Assembly: GCA_050951365.1 (NCBI GenBank)
Contig: JBMNIX010000001.1
Location: 1-64,000, forward strand
Reading direction: 5' to 3'
Source of the DNA: JAAYHG01 sp012735455
GTDB taxonomy: Bacteria; Bacillota; DTU030; DUMP01
DNA: 64,000 nucleotides
How positions within the stretch are numbered: the first letter of the stretch is position 1; each line of letters starts with the position of its first letter. The notes under the pieces are model-generated. The model was not told the DNA's origin. It did no database searches and worked only from the letters and a program-made list of their open reading frames with translations. Made by a program: the position numbers and the translations under genes. Below, one piece after another: positions 16,085 through 23,734 of the stretch.

Positions 16085-17336
16085 CGCACCAGCATTCAGC
16101 AGTGCCCCGCGGGGCATGAGGCTGCATATCGGCCTTTTGGGCCGACGTAACGCTGGAAAGTCCAGCCTAATCAACGCACTCACCGGCCAAGAAGTAGCCA
16201 TCGTATCAGAAACCCCTGGTACCACCACTGACCCAGTATACAAGTCCATGGAGTTGCAGCCGCTGGGACCGGTGGTGTTCATTGATACACCCGGCCTGGA
16301 CGATGTAGGGGACCTAGGCAACCTGCGTGTAGCCGCAACGAAGAAGGTTCTGGATAAAATCGACATTGCTCTTGTCGTCACGGCACCCGACCAAATGCCT
16401 GGTAGCGAAGAAAAAGACCTCGTTGCATGCCTTCGCGCACAAAAGGTCCCCTACTTGATCATCCTCAACAAGCAGGACCTTAAGCCCGGTTGGAGCCTGC
16501 CAACCACCGATGACGGCCAACCAGTCCTTCCAGGCGAGACACTTCCTGTCAGCTCCACCAACGGTCAGGGAATTGAAGCCCTGCGCAACCGTTTGCAAGA
16601 AATTGCCCCGCGCGAAGCACGCCGGAGTACCATCTTGGGCGACCTGATAACACCCAATGCCACGGTAGTTCTAGTTACACCCTGTGATATTGAAGCACCT
16701 GCGGGTCGACTGATCTTACCCCAGGTACAGACTTTGCGCGACATATTGGACCACGACGCCCACGCTATAGTAACAAAAGAGGACGGGCTGACCACCGTCC
16801 TGGCTAACCTTAAAGTAAAACCGACCCTGGTGGTTACAGACTCCCAGGTCTTCGCCCAGGTCTCGCGAACTGTTCCGGCCGATGTTCCGTTGACATCGTT
16901 CTCTATTCTTTTCGCTCGCTACAAAGGCAACCTGACTGACCTGGTGGCAGGCGTAGCCGCAATACCTCTCCTAAAACCAGGAGACCAAGTGCTTATTGCC
17001 GAGGCGTGCACGCACCATCCCATCGGTGACGACATCGGGCGCGCCAAGATCCCTCGGGCTTTAGAACGCATCGTCGGTGGTAAACTAAACTTTTCCTGGT
17101 GTGCTGGAGCAGACTTTCCTGCAAACCTGTCCAGTTACCGTCTCCTTATCCACTGTGGCGGCTGTATGATTAATCGCCGTGAAATGCTCACCCGCCAGGC
17201 CCGAGCGCACGAGGCCGGTATACCTATGGTGAACTATGGCGTATTCCTGGCCTATGCCCAGGGTATTCTCCCACGCACCCTGGCTCCACTCGGGCTGGCA
17301 CACATGCTACCTCCGCTAACACAGAACACAGGATAA
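16074..17336 (+). CDS. hydF: [FeFe] hydrogenase maturation GTPase/scaffold HydF
   Basis: GTPase and scaffold that carries the assembled diiron unit to apo-hydrogenase. The N-terminal GTPase domain has P-loop GRRNAGKSS (23-31), G3 DTPG and G4 NKQD. The C-terminal Fe-S domain has the CxH motif ACTHHP and the HCGGC motif about fifty residues later, the ligand pattern of HydF. The 420-residue length is normal. It overlaps hydE and is followed by a strong bidirectional terminator at 17370. With HydE it would serve both [FeFe] hydrogenase-like proteins encoded at 3317-10846. Confidence 0.95.
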   Translation: MTYNAPAFSSAPRGMRLHIGLLGRRNAGKSSLINALTGQEVAIVSETPGTTTDPVYKSMELQPLGPVVFIDTPGLDDVGDLGNLRVAATKKVLDKIDIALVVTAPDQMPGSEEKDLVACLRAQKVPYLIILNKQDLKPGWSLPTTDDGQPVLPGETLPVSSTNGQGIEALRNRLQEIAPREARRSTILGDLITPNATVVLVTPCDIEAPAGRLILPQVQTLRDILDHDAHAIVTKEDGLTTVLANLKVKPTLVVTDSQVFAQVSRTVPADVPLTSFSILFARYKGNLTDLVAGVAAIPLLKPGDQVLIAEACTHHPIGDDIGRAKIPRALERIVGGKLNFSWCAGADFPANLSSYRLLIHCGGCMINRREMLTRQARAHEAGIPMVNYGVFLAYAQGILPRTLAPLGLAHMLPPLTQNTG

Positions 17337-17369
17337 ACTTCTACACCTTCAATCGTTACACACAGAGAA

Positions 17370-17393
17370 AAAGGCGGGCTCTTACCCGCCTTT
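17370..17393. terminator. Bidirectional terminator between hydF and the SPOR gene
   Basis: Nine-bp stem (17370-17378 with 17385-17393) and six-base loop. It is flanked by CTT on the plus side and by a T run on the minus side, so it can end both converging transcripts. Confidence 0.85.
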
Positions 17394-17405
17394 CTTGTCA
17401 TGTCT

Positions 17406-18239
17406 CTATAGATTATCATACCACTGGGCAAAAGCTGCCGCCGCCCTGCTCACTGCACGCCCCTGCTGCTCACCGGCAGCACCAGCTGCCGCCTTAAGCT
17501 CTGCCCCAATTCCTGTAAGTTGGGCGATAAGCTCTTCCTTGGCTGCCTGGGGTCCAGTGAGTTGCTGCACCGCCGCCAGGAGCTCATTCACCTCTCCCTG
17601 CGCCGCAGCCACCGCCCCCTCCTCGGCATTGAGGAGAGCTTCGGCCAAGGATCCTACAACAGTGGGCAGCAGTTTGTAATACTCCTCTTCTTCCAGGCCA
17701 TATGAGACCTTCTTCCCTTTTAGTTCCTTTGTGATTACCACCGGTTTTACTTCTTCTGTAGTGAATGCCGCTCGTACCTCATCTGCCTTAGGTCGCCCAA
17801 AGAAGGCGCCCACCCGTACTTGGGTCAGGTTTCCGGCGGCCACCTTCTCCGCCGCGTAGCCCTGGCTTCTGAGCTGCTGCACCAACCGGTCGGCGTTGGC
17901 TGCTTGGCCAAAAGCACCCACCTGTACCTGGAAAACTGCCAAATCAGGCAGGGTTATGCTACCTGCCTGCCCAACGCTACCTTGGGGCGCATCTGTACCA
18001 TTCTGCGCTTCGCCCTTATTAGGGTCACCAACTGAGGGAGCAGGTTTTTGGACAGCGGGTGACCTGGAGGATTCAGGGGTGGTGATGCTGCCGGTTCCAT
18101 AGTGACTGGAAAACAGGTAGTTACCGAATAAGTAACCTAGTGCCACGGCACAGACTGCTGCCACCAAGAACTGCAGCAAGCAGCCGGCCCCACCTGCCCG
18201 ACGTTTGGGTTCAGGGCGCCGGATTCTCCTCCCTGCCAA
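17406..18239 (-). CDS. SPOR-domain membrane protein
   Basis: About 278 residues. A basic N terminus is followed by one membrane segment (LLQFLVAAVCAVALGYLFG), a Pro/Ser/Gly-rich linker and a SPOR domain, beginning FQVQVGAFGQAANADRL and continuing to RVGAFFGRPKADEV, which binds glycan chains of peptidoglycan in characterised relatives. The C-terminal 120 residues are Ala/Glu-rich and probably helical. I choose the TTG at 18239 because GGGAGGGAGG lies just upstream; the frame is open back to 18332, but that extension is not protein-like. A role in cell envelope, division or sporulation is likely but unproven. Confidence 0.8.
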   Translation of the reverse strand: MAGRRIRRPEPKRRAGGAGCLLQFLVAAVCAVALGYLFGNYLFSSHYGTGSITTPESSRSPAVQKPAPSVGDPNKGEAQNGTDAPQGSVGQAGSITLPDLAVFQVQVGAFGQAANADRLVQQLRSQGYAAEKVAAGNLTQVRVGAFFGRPKADEVRAAFTTEEVKPVVITKELKGKKVSYGLEEEEYYKLLPTVVGSLAEALLNAEEGAVAAAQGEVNELLAAVQQLTGPQAAKEELIAQLTGIGAELKAAAGAAGEQQGRAVSRAAAAFAQWYDNL

Positions 18240-18510
18240 AGTTAAGTCCTCCCTCCCAGCCCGGATAACACCGCGGCATTGTGCCGCAAGCATATAAAAA
18301 TATTCGGCGATAAGAAAGAAAATCCTGCCCAAGCAGGCAGCCGGCCCAACTTAACCACAAGTTCTCGCTCTGGCCGCAAGCAAAGGCGAAACCAACAAAA
18401 ACCTGAAAACTGAAGCATCAGGTTGTTGTCAGAGGGGGAACCTAAGCTCTGAACCTAATAAGTCGCCGACCAACTTGAAGCCCTGACAATAAGACTACAG
18501 GAGCTTGATC

Positions 18511-19749
18511 ATGAAGGGTAGACTACTAACAAGTTTTGCCTCTCTCTGCTCTGTACCCTTTGTTCTGGTCTTGAGCAACTCTCTCCTTATCCCTGTACTG
18601 CCCCAGTTTCAAAGGGCCATGAACATATCCCTCTTTCAAGCCGGCCTTATCGTTACCGCCTTTTCCATCACTGCCGGGGTAGTTATCCCCTTTGCCGGTT
18701 ACCTCTCGGATCAAGTGGGGCGCAAAAAGGTAATGATACCGGCGCTTTTCGTTTTTGGTCTCGGCGGCGTACTGGCAGGGCTAGCGGCTTGGTTCCTGCC
18801 GCGCCCCTACCCCTGGATCCTGGCTGGCCGCGTGCTCCAGGGAATCGGTGGCGGGGGTACCTATCAACTAGCCATGGCCCTGGCCGGGGACCTTTTCACC
18901 GACCAAGAGCGCAGCAAGGCCTTGGGTTTCCTGGAAGGGGCCAACGGCCTAGGCAAGGTTGTGGCACCGCTGCTTGGCGCCGTCTCCGCCCTTTTGGTTT
19001 GGTTCGCCCCTTTTTTTGTTTATGGTGCTTTAGCCTGGCCGGCTGCTCTCTTGATCTGCTTTTTTTGTAGCGAGAGAGAACAGAAAAAAACCACAACAAA
19101 AGGCACATACGTGGCAGGGTTAAAAAAGGTGTTCGCCAAGAGAGGGCGTGGGTTAGCCGCATGTTTTGTGGCCGGTTTTCTTGGGTTATTTCTGCTTTTC
19201 GGACTCCTCAGCTACTTATCGGATGTCTTGGAACAAGAACTAGGCGTCCGTGGCTTCACTCGCGGCCTGGTCGTAGCCATCCCCGTCCTAGCCCTCACCC
19301 TTACCTCCTCCAGCACGGGCGTGTATCTGCAAAAACACCTCGGCCCATCTCTGAAGACTGCTCTTCTGATCGGCCTAGGCCTGGTGGCCATCTCCCTGGT
19401 CGCTTTAGCCTTAATCCCGCCCGGCTATTGGTTTCTTGTCCCTCTCACTGCAGCCGGGATCGGCACCGGGCTCTTTCTTCCCGGCCTTAATCTCCTGATA
19501 ACCAGCGCTGCTGAAGGCGAGCGCGGGCTGGTTACAGCCCTCTATGGCACCGTACGTTTCTTCGGCGCCGCTCTGGGCCCACCCGCCCTAGGTTTAGGTA
19601 TAAAGCTGGGGCCGCTGCCCCTCTTCCTCGGCGGAGCCGCGGCTACAGCCGGCGTTTTGGCCCTGAACTGGCTTTTGGTCAAACCCAGGGAGATGTTGCC
19701 TGCGAGTTTAGCCAAAGGTAGCAGGGATGGAGGTAAAGCCGCCGGATAA
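18511..19749 (+). CDS. Major facilitator superfamily transporter
   Basis: About 412 residues with twelve predicted membrane segments. The loop 2-3 signature GYLSDQVGRKKVM (about residues 66-78) and the motif VLQGIGGGGTYQLAMAL (about 111) identify an MFS drug-exporter-like protein. The ATG at 18511 has AGGAG 7 bases upstream; a TTG two codons earlier is less likely. The downstream unknown gene begins at the end of this frame, suggesting co-transcription. Substrate cannot be predicted. Confidence 0.9.
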   Translation: MKGRLLTSFASLCSVPFVLVLSNSLLIPVLPQFQRAMNISLFQAGLIVTAFSITAGVVIPFAGYLSDQVGRKKVMIPALFVFGLGGVLAGLAAWFLPRPYPWILAGRVLQGIGGGGTYQLAMALAGDLFTDQERSKALGFLEGANGLGKVVAPLLGAVSALLVWFAPFFVYGALAWPAALLICFFCSEREQKKTTTKGTYVAGLKKVFAKRGRGLAACFVAGFLGLFLLFGLLSYLSDVLEQELGVRGFTRGLVVAIPVLALTLTSSSTGVYLQKHLGPSLKTALLIGLGLVAISLVALALIPPGYWFLVPLTAAGIGTGLFLPGLNLLITSAAEGERGLVTALYGTVRFFGAALGPPALGLGIKLGPLPLFLGGAAATAGVLALNWLLVKPREMLPASLAKGSRDGGKAAG

Positions 19750-19774
19750 TAATAAGGCCAGGGAGGTGGGTCGT

Positions 19775-20203
19775 GTGAGCGACAACAGCAGGCAAGAAGA
19801 AATGACCCCGACTAAGCAGTTTGAGGCCAAAACCCGCACAGAAGAGGAAGACCTGTACGGAATGGCGCTTCTTACCGACGGTGACCGGATGGGCGAAATG
19901 ATCCCTAGCATGTTCGCCTGGATGCCCATGGAAGCCATGCGCGAGCGCGTAAAGTACATGGAAGAGGTGACCCGCGCCTTGAACCAAAAAGAAACCGAAG
20001 CCAGAAAAGCTGCCGCCAGAAAAGAAAAATCAACTGTTCTGGATGTTCCACCCTGGCCAACAGCCCAATCCGACCAACTTTTGCATTCGGACCAGGCTGC
20101 CAGGGCACGCATTGGCAACAATGAACTTAGTAACGAACTTGAGCCTAACCAAGCCAGAAAAGCCCAGGGAAAACTAAACAAGACCAGTAAAGTGAAATCC
20201 TAA
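19775..20203 (+). CDS. Uncharacterised charged protein downstream of the MFS gene
   Basis: About 142 residues from the GTG at 19775, preceded by GGGAGGTGG; an ATG at 19727 inside the MFS gene is the alternative start. I do not recognise the family. The N-terminal part is acidic (KTRTEEEDLYGM), followed by a Met-rich amphipathic stretch (MGEMIPSMFAWMPMEAM), a probable helix (RVKYMEEVTRALNQKE) and a low-complexity, Lys/Gln/Asn-rich tail. No signal peptide or membrane segment. Its 26-base spacing from the MFS stop argues for one transcript. Confidence 0.6.
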   Translation: MSDNSRQEEMTPTKQFEAKTRTEEEDLYGMALLTDGDRMGEMIPSMFAWMPMEAMRERVKYMEEVTRALNQKETEARKAAARKEKSTVLDVPPWPTAQSDQLLHSDQAARARIGNNELSNELEPNQARKAQGKLNKTSKVKS

Positions 20204-20210
20204 ACTTGAA

Positions 20211-20231
20211 GGGCGGCCCCGATGGCCGCCC
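20211..20231. terminator. Hairpin between converging genes
   Basis: Eight-bp GC-rich stem (20211-20218 with 20224-20231) between the stops of the unknown gene at 19775 and the DUF441 gene. T runs are weak on both sides, so it is a likely but imperfect terminator. Confidence 0.5.
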
Positions 20232-20254
20232 AACTGCTTTGATCAGTTTTCAGT

Positions 20255-20716
20255 TTACAGTAAACCGAGCCCGCGCAGAGCATCCAATAGTACAGCTGTG
20301 AGTCCGGCCGCCATAACTGGCCCCACCGGAATTCCCCCGAAGAAGGCAATGGAGACCAGGGAACCAATAACCACACCGGCCACCACCTGGGGCTCCAGCT
20401 GCAGCAGTGTTACCCCCTTGAAATTCATGATAGAAGACATGATGCCGCCTAAGATCGCCACGGCCCCGACAGGTGAGAGCAGGGTGGCAACAACCTCGCT
20501 GAAACGGAGATTGCCCTCCGCTATAGGCGCCAAGACCGACACCGTAAGGAAGAACAGGCCCAAGAATAATCCGTGACGCGAACAGAAGGCCATAGGGGCA
20601 GGCGTTGGTAGAAAGGCGAGACAGAGAATAAAGGCTCCCGCTCCCGCTAAAACACGGTTGCCTGTAAAAAGACCAGCCATAAAAATCAAGGCTACAAGAA
20701 TAGTCCCCTCACGCAT
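20255..20716 (-). CDS. DUF441 family membrane protein
   Basis: A 153-residue membrane protein with four to five hydrophobic segments and the family pattern LSPVGAVAILGGIMSS (about residues 80-95) and GSLVSIAFFGGIPVGPVMAAG (about 117-137). This matches the YeaL/DUF441 group of unknown function. Start is ATG at 20716 following GGTGATCCC. It is monocistronic and diverges from the binding-lipoprotein gene at 20836. Confidence 0.8.
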   Translation of the reverse strand: MREGTILVALIFMAGLFTGNRVLAGAGAFILCLAFLPTPAPMAFCSRHGLFLGLFFLTVSVLAPIAEGNLRFSEVVATLLSPVGAVAILGGIMSSIMNFKGVTLLQLEPQVVAGVVIGSLVSIAFFGGIPVGPVMAAGLTAVLLDALRGLGLL

Positions 20717-20835
20717 GGGATCACCTCATACAAAATAGTATGCCTTAAACCTTAGGTAAATGTTGGTGTGCACTTCCTACTCAACTGCTCCATACTCTGC
20801 TTGCGGAGAAACACCGATAAAAGGAGGTCACGGAA

Positions 20836-21822
20836 GTGAAACGGTTCCTGCTGGGCCTGCTGCTGTTACTGGTTATCCTAGCCTCAGTGCCTCTAACCGG
20901 CTGCAGCTCCAAGGCAAGTACCCAAGGAGTCCCCAAGATTCGGATCGCCGACCAATTCGGCCTCGGTTATGCCCCTCTCACCATTATCCTGGAGAAGAAG
21001 TTCCTAGAAGAACACATGCCCGGGATTGAGATTGAACGTAAGAAATACGGATCTGGTGGGGCTGTCCGTGAGGCCGTCATAGCCGGTGATCTGGACGTTG
21101 GTTTTATGGGTATACCTCCATTCTTGGTAGGATGGGACAAAGGTGTGGACTGGAAAATTGCCGGTGCCCTCGACCAAATGCCGCTGCTCCTCCTTACGTA
21201 TAAGGATAGTCTAAACAGCATCCAAGATCTTGGGCCAGAAGATAAGGTCGCCCTTCCCGGACCTGGCTCCAACCAACACATTCTCCTGGCTATGGCCGCA
21301 GAAAAGGAGCTGGGCGACGCCCGGGCATTGGACGACTTAATCCTGGCCATGCCCCACCCCGACGCCGCCACCGCCCTTCTCACGAAACAGGATATCACCT
21401 GCTACTACGGTGCCCCGCCCTACCAGTACGAGCTCTTAAAACAGCCTGGAATAAAAGACATTGGTGACGGGTTTAGCGCCTTCGGCAGCAGTTTTTCTTA
21501 CATCGTGGCCGTGGCCGCAGGCCAATTCTACCGCGAGCAGCCCGAAACCTATCAGGCCTTTTGCACAGCTCTACAGGACAGCCTTACCTTCATAGAGGAA
21601 CACCCCGAGGAAGCCGCTCAGATCTTAGCAGAGGCAGAAAAAACTGTTTCTGCTGAAACTTACCGAGAGCACCTCACCTGGCCTGGGACGAAGTGGGACA
21701 TCACCCCCCAGGGCATCATGCACTACGCCAGGAAAATGCAAGAAGCAGGCTACATTGCCAAGATTCCCGCCAATTGGCAAGAAGTAACATACCCTAACCT
21801 GCACAGCCTGCCAGGAAGCTAA
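20836..21822 (+). CDS. Orphan NitT/TauT-type substrate-binding lipoprotein
   Basis: A 328-residue binding protein with a signal peptide ending in the lipobox LTGC (about residues 20-23). The mature part shows the NMT1/SsuA-like pattern: IRIADQFGLGYAPL, then AVIAGDLDVGFMGIPPFLVG and VALPGPGSNQHILLA. Start is GTG at 20836, preceded by AAAGGAGGTCACGGAA. No permease or ATPase gene is adjacent; the nearest matching set is at 12045-13647, which already has its own binding protein. It may share those components or use ones elsewhere. It ends before a strong terminator at 21901. Confidence 0.85.
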   Translation: MKRFLLGLLLLLVILASVPLTGCSSKASTQGVPKIRIADQFGLGYAPLTIILEKKFLEEHMPGIEIERKKYGSGGAVREAVIAGDLDVGFMGIPPFLVGWDKGVDWKIAGALDQMPLLLLTYKDSLNSIQDLGPEDKVALPGPGSNQHILLAMAAEKELGDARALDDLILAMPHPDAATALLTKQDITCYYGAPPYQYELLKQPGIKDIGDGFSAFGSSFSYIVAVAAGQFYREQPETYQAFCTALQDSLTFIEEHPEEAAQILAEAEKTVSAETYREHLTWPGTKWDITPQGIMHYARKMQEAGYIAKIPANWQEVTYPNLHSLPGS

Positions 21823-21900
21823 TTGTTAAAAATTGGTCACAGCAGGAATGCATATTTATTAAAGGGCAAGGGACAATAACGCCGACAACTTCCTTTTGCC

Positions 21901-21939
21901 AAGAAAGAACGACCTTAGCAACAGTGGCCGTTCTTTCTT
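21901..21939 (+). terminator. Terminator of the orphan binding-protein gene
   Basis: Eleven-bp stem (21901-21911 with 21929-21939) followed by TTTTCTTT. About 80 bases after the stop codon at 21822. Confidence 0.8.
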
Positions 21940-22020
21940 TTCTTTGGGAGGACAGGAAGGAACTTAAAGTCATAAGCAACTTAAGATCGGCCAAACTAAG
22001 TGCGAAAGGAGGTGAATGAA

Positions 22021-22269
22021 ATGGCAAGAGGAAGTTATAATCGTTCTCGTGGTGCGACCCACGTTGTACCAGAGGCTTGGCAAGCAATGAACAATTGGAA
22101 ATACGAGATCGCGCGGGAGCTCGGTGTGGATAGCAACATTCAGAATGGCTACTGGGGTAATGTCTCTTCGCGCGACGCTGGTTCAGTCGGTGGTCACATG
22201 ACCCGTAAGATGGTGGAGATGGCTCAGCAGCAGTTGGCTGCTAAGACACCTCCTACCACCACCCGGTAA
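22021..22269 (+). CDS. Alpha/beta-type small acid-soluble spore protein
   Basis: DNA-binding spore protein of 82 residues. The family signatures are clear: WKYEIARELGV (about residues 24-34), GYWGNVSSRDAGSVGGHM (about 41-58) and VEMAQQQL near the end. The first of these contains the region cut by the germination protease in known members. The ATG at 22021 is chosen over the upstream frame because of the strong AAAGGAGGTGA at 22005-22015. In spore formers these proteins coat forespore DNA. The gene shows that the organism belongs to an endospore-forming lineage. Confidence 0.95.
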   Translation: MARGSYNRSRGATHVVPEAWQAMNNWKYEIARELGVDSNIQNGYWGNVSSRDAGSVGGHMTRKMVEMAQQQLAAKTPPTTTR

Positions 22270-22315
22270 TTAACCAGAGAGGCGATAGGGTTTCAAGGTA
22301 AAAATTTTCGCCAGA

Positions 22316-22348
22316 GCGAGGCCCCTCCCAATGAAGGAGGGGCCTCGC
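22316..22348. terminator. Bidirectional terminator between spore protein and AIM24-like genes
   Basis: Perfect 13-bp stem (22316-22328 with 22336-22348) and seven-base loop lying between two converging genes. Downstream on the minus strand is an AT-rich stretch; no T run on the plus strand. Confidence 0.7.
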
Positions 22349-22378
22349 CTATGGGCAAGATGGTGCCGTAGTTCCCTC

Positions 22379-23059
22379 TTAATCCTTACCTTTCGGCAGA
22401 TAAGGGATGATACTTGCAGCCAAGGTCACCAGGGGCATGGTCTGGAGCCACACGCGGCCGGGGCCGGTGAGGCGCGCCAAAAAGTACTCACCACCAAAGA
22501 ACAGATTCTTGAAGCCTTTAACCATCTCAACGTCGAATTTAATACTGGGCTGAAACATAGCTACATAACCAGTGTCCACCTTGAGAACCTCTCCAGGTCC
22601 AAGTTCCTTTTCTTCTACCTCACCATCAATCTCAACAAAGACCAAGCCCGGGCCGGTTAGTTTCTGAAGGATGAAACCCTCGCCACCAAAGAGACCCGTG
22701 GTAAGTTTCTTGCGAAAGTGGATACCCAGTTTTACCGAGTCCTGCGCTGCCAGGAAAGACTGTTTTTGGCAGATTAGCTCTTCCCCCATCCGAAGCTCCA
22801 CCGGGAGAATTCGCCCGGGTGAACTGGCGGCGAAGGCGATGCGTCCACCCCTTGGCGGCGCCGTATAGCGCGTCAAGAACAAGGACTCGCCAGAAATAGC
22901 CCGCGCCAGGCCGCCAAATAAGCCGCCCGGCATGTTGGTATCCATGGCAAATCCATCGTCCATCCAGCACATACCGCCGGTTTCCGTGACCATAGTCGCC
23001 CCACCCGGCACCTCCACTTCCACCACCTGCATCACGTTACCCTTAATCTCGTAATTCAT
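22379..23059 (-). CDS. TIGR00266/AIM24 family protein
   Basis: A 226-residue beta-rich protein of the AIM24 (DUF124) family, related in fold to tryptophan RNA-binding attenuation protein-like domains. Recognisable features are MVTETGGMCWMDDG (about residues 23-36), FLTRYTA, GLFGGEGFILQKLTGPG (about 122-138) and ARLTGPGRVWLQT near the C terminus. No signal peptide or membrane segment. The biochemical function of bacterial members is unknown. It is monocistronic; the start ATG at 23059 follows GGGGGAGGTTAG. Confidence 0.85.
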   Translation of the reverse strand: MNYEIKGNVMQVVEVEVPGGATMVTETGGMCWMDDGFAMDTNMPGGLFGGLARAISGESLFLTRYTAPPRGGRIAFAASSPGRILPVELRMGEELICQKQSFLAAQDSVKLGIHFRKKLTTGLFGGEGFILQKLTGPGLVFVEIDGEVEEKELGPGEVLKVDTGYVAMFQPSIKFDVEMVKGFKNLFFGGEYFLARLTGPGRVWLQTMPLVTLAASIIPYLPKGKD

Positions 23060-23126
23060 TCACTAACCTCCCCCTTTGCCCATACGGGCGAAGCTTGCGT
23101 GCTGGTCTACTTCTCCCTGCCAAGAA

Positions 23127-23156
23127 AATCTCCCTTTCCAGGAAGAAAGGGAGATT
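23127..23156 (-). terminator. Terminator of the VOC gene
   Basis: Twelve-bp stem (23127-23138 with 23145-23156), followed on the minus strand by TTTCTTGG. Lies 25 bases after the stop of the VOC gene. Confidence 0.8.
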
Positions 23157-23180
23157 CTTGTCCTACGTTCCGCGACAACC

Positions 23181-23567
23181 TTAGGCCTTTTGGTAAAGTT
23201 CGATCCGCTCGCCATCGGGGCCGCGCAGGAAGGCAATTTTTACACCGCCAGCCAGTTCGCGCGGCTCTTCATCCTCCAGATTCGCTTGCGCGGCTTTAAG
23301 CCCCACCAAAGCCTCGGCAATATCGGTAACGCCAAAAGCGATATGGACAACCGGGCCGTCCTTTTCTGGTACCGGCACGCCGCTATACTCAAGGAGCTCT
23401 ACCTCGCTCCCACCGGCACTCAATAGTACCTTCCTTAATCCCCGGTCGGGAAACTCTCCCCGCTCCCGTACTGCAAGCCCCAATACCCCCTGGTAAAAGG
23501 ACAGGGAGCGTTCGAGGTCTTTTACCTGTACCGCCACGTGCTCCAAACCAGTAACCTTGATTGCCAC
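23181..23567 (-). CDS. VOC (glyoxalase/bleomycin-resistance) superfamily protein
   Basis: About 128 residues forming one VOC module: GLEHVAVQVKDLERSLSFY at the start, a central VVHIAFGV and the C-terminal RGPDGERIELYQ. Metal ligands typical of the superfamily are H at HVAVQV, H at VHIAF and E at RIELY. GTG at 23567 is preferred because AAGGAGG precedes it at 8 bases; the frame is open back to 23585. Relatives include lactoylglutathione lyase and methylmalonyl-CoA epimerase; no pathway neighbour supports a specific assignment. Confidence 0.8.
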   Translation of the reverse strand: MAIKVTGLEHVAVQVKDLERSLSFYQGVLGLAVRERGEFPDRGLRKVLLSAGGSEVELLEYSGVPVPEKDGPVVHIAFGVTDIAEALVGLKAAQANLEDEEPRELAGGVKIAFLRGPDGERIELYQKA

Positions 23568-23734
23568 TTGGTGTGCCTCCTTCACGTTTCCTTATATAGC
23601 AATTTCGCCCAAATCTAATACTTTACCTGCTTGGCACAACGAGAACAGGGCATCTATTTTCCTGGAACAAAAGTCTTTTTCGGCCGTCTAGGAAATAAGA
23701 AGGCCTGCAGAAAACAAAGAGCGAGGCGAAAGCA

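Noticed and set aside
21969..21998. Sigma-G-like promoter (CAAACTA) before the spore protein gene
   Set aside because: The predicted transcript would begin inside the ribosome site, and the -35 match is poor.
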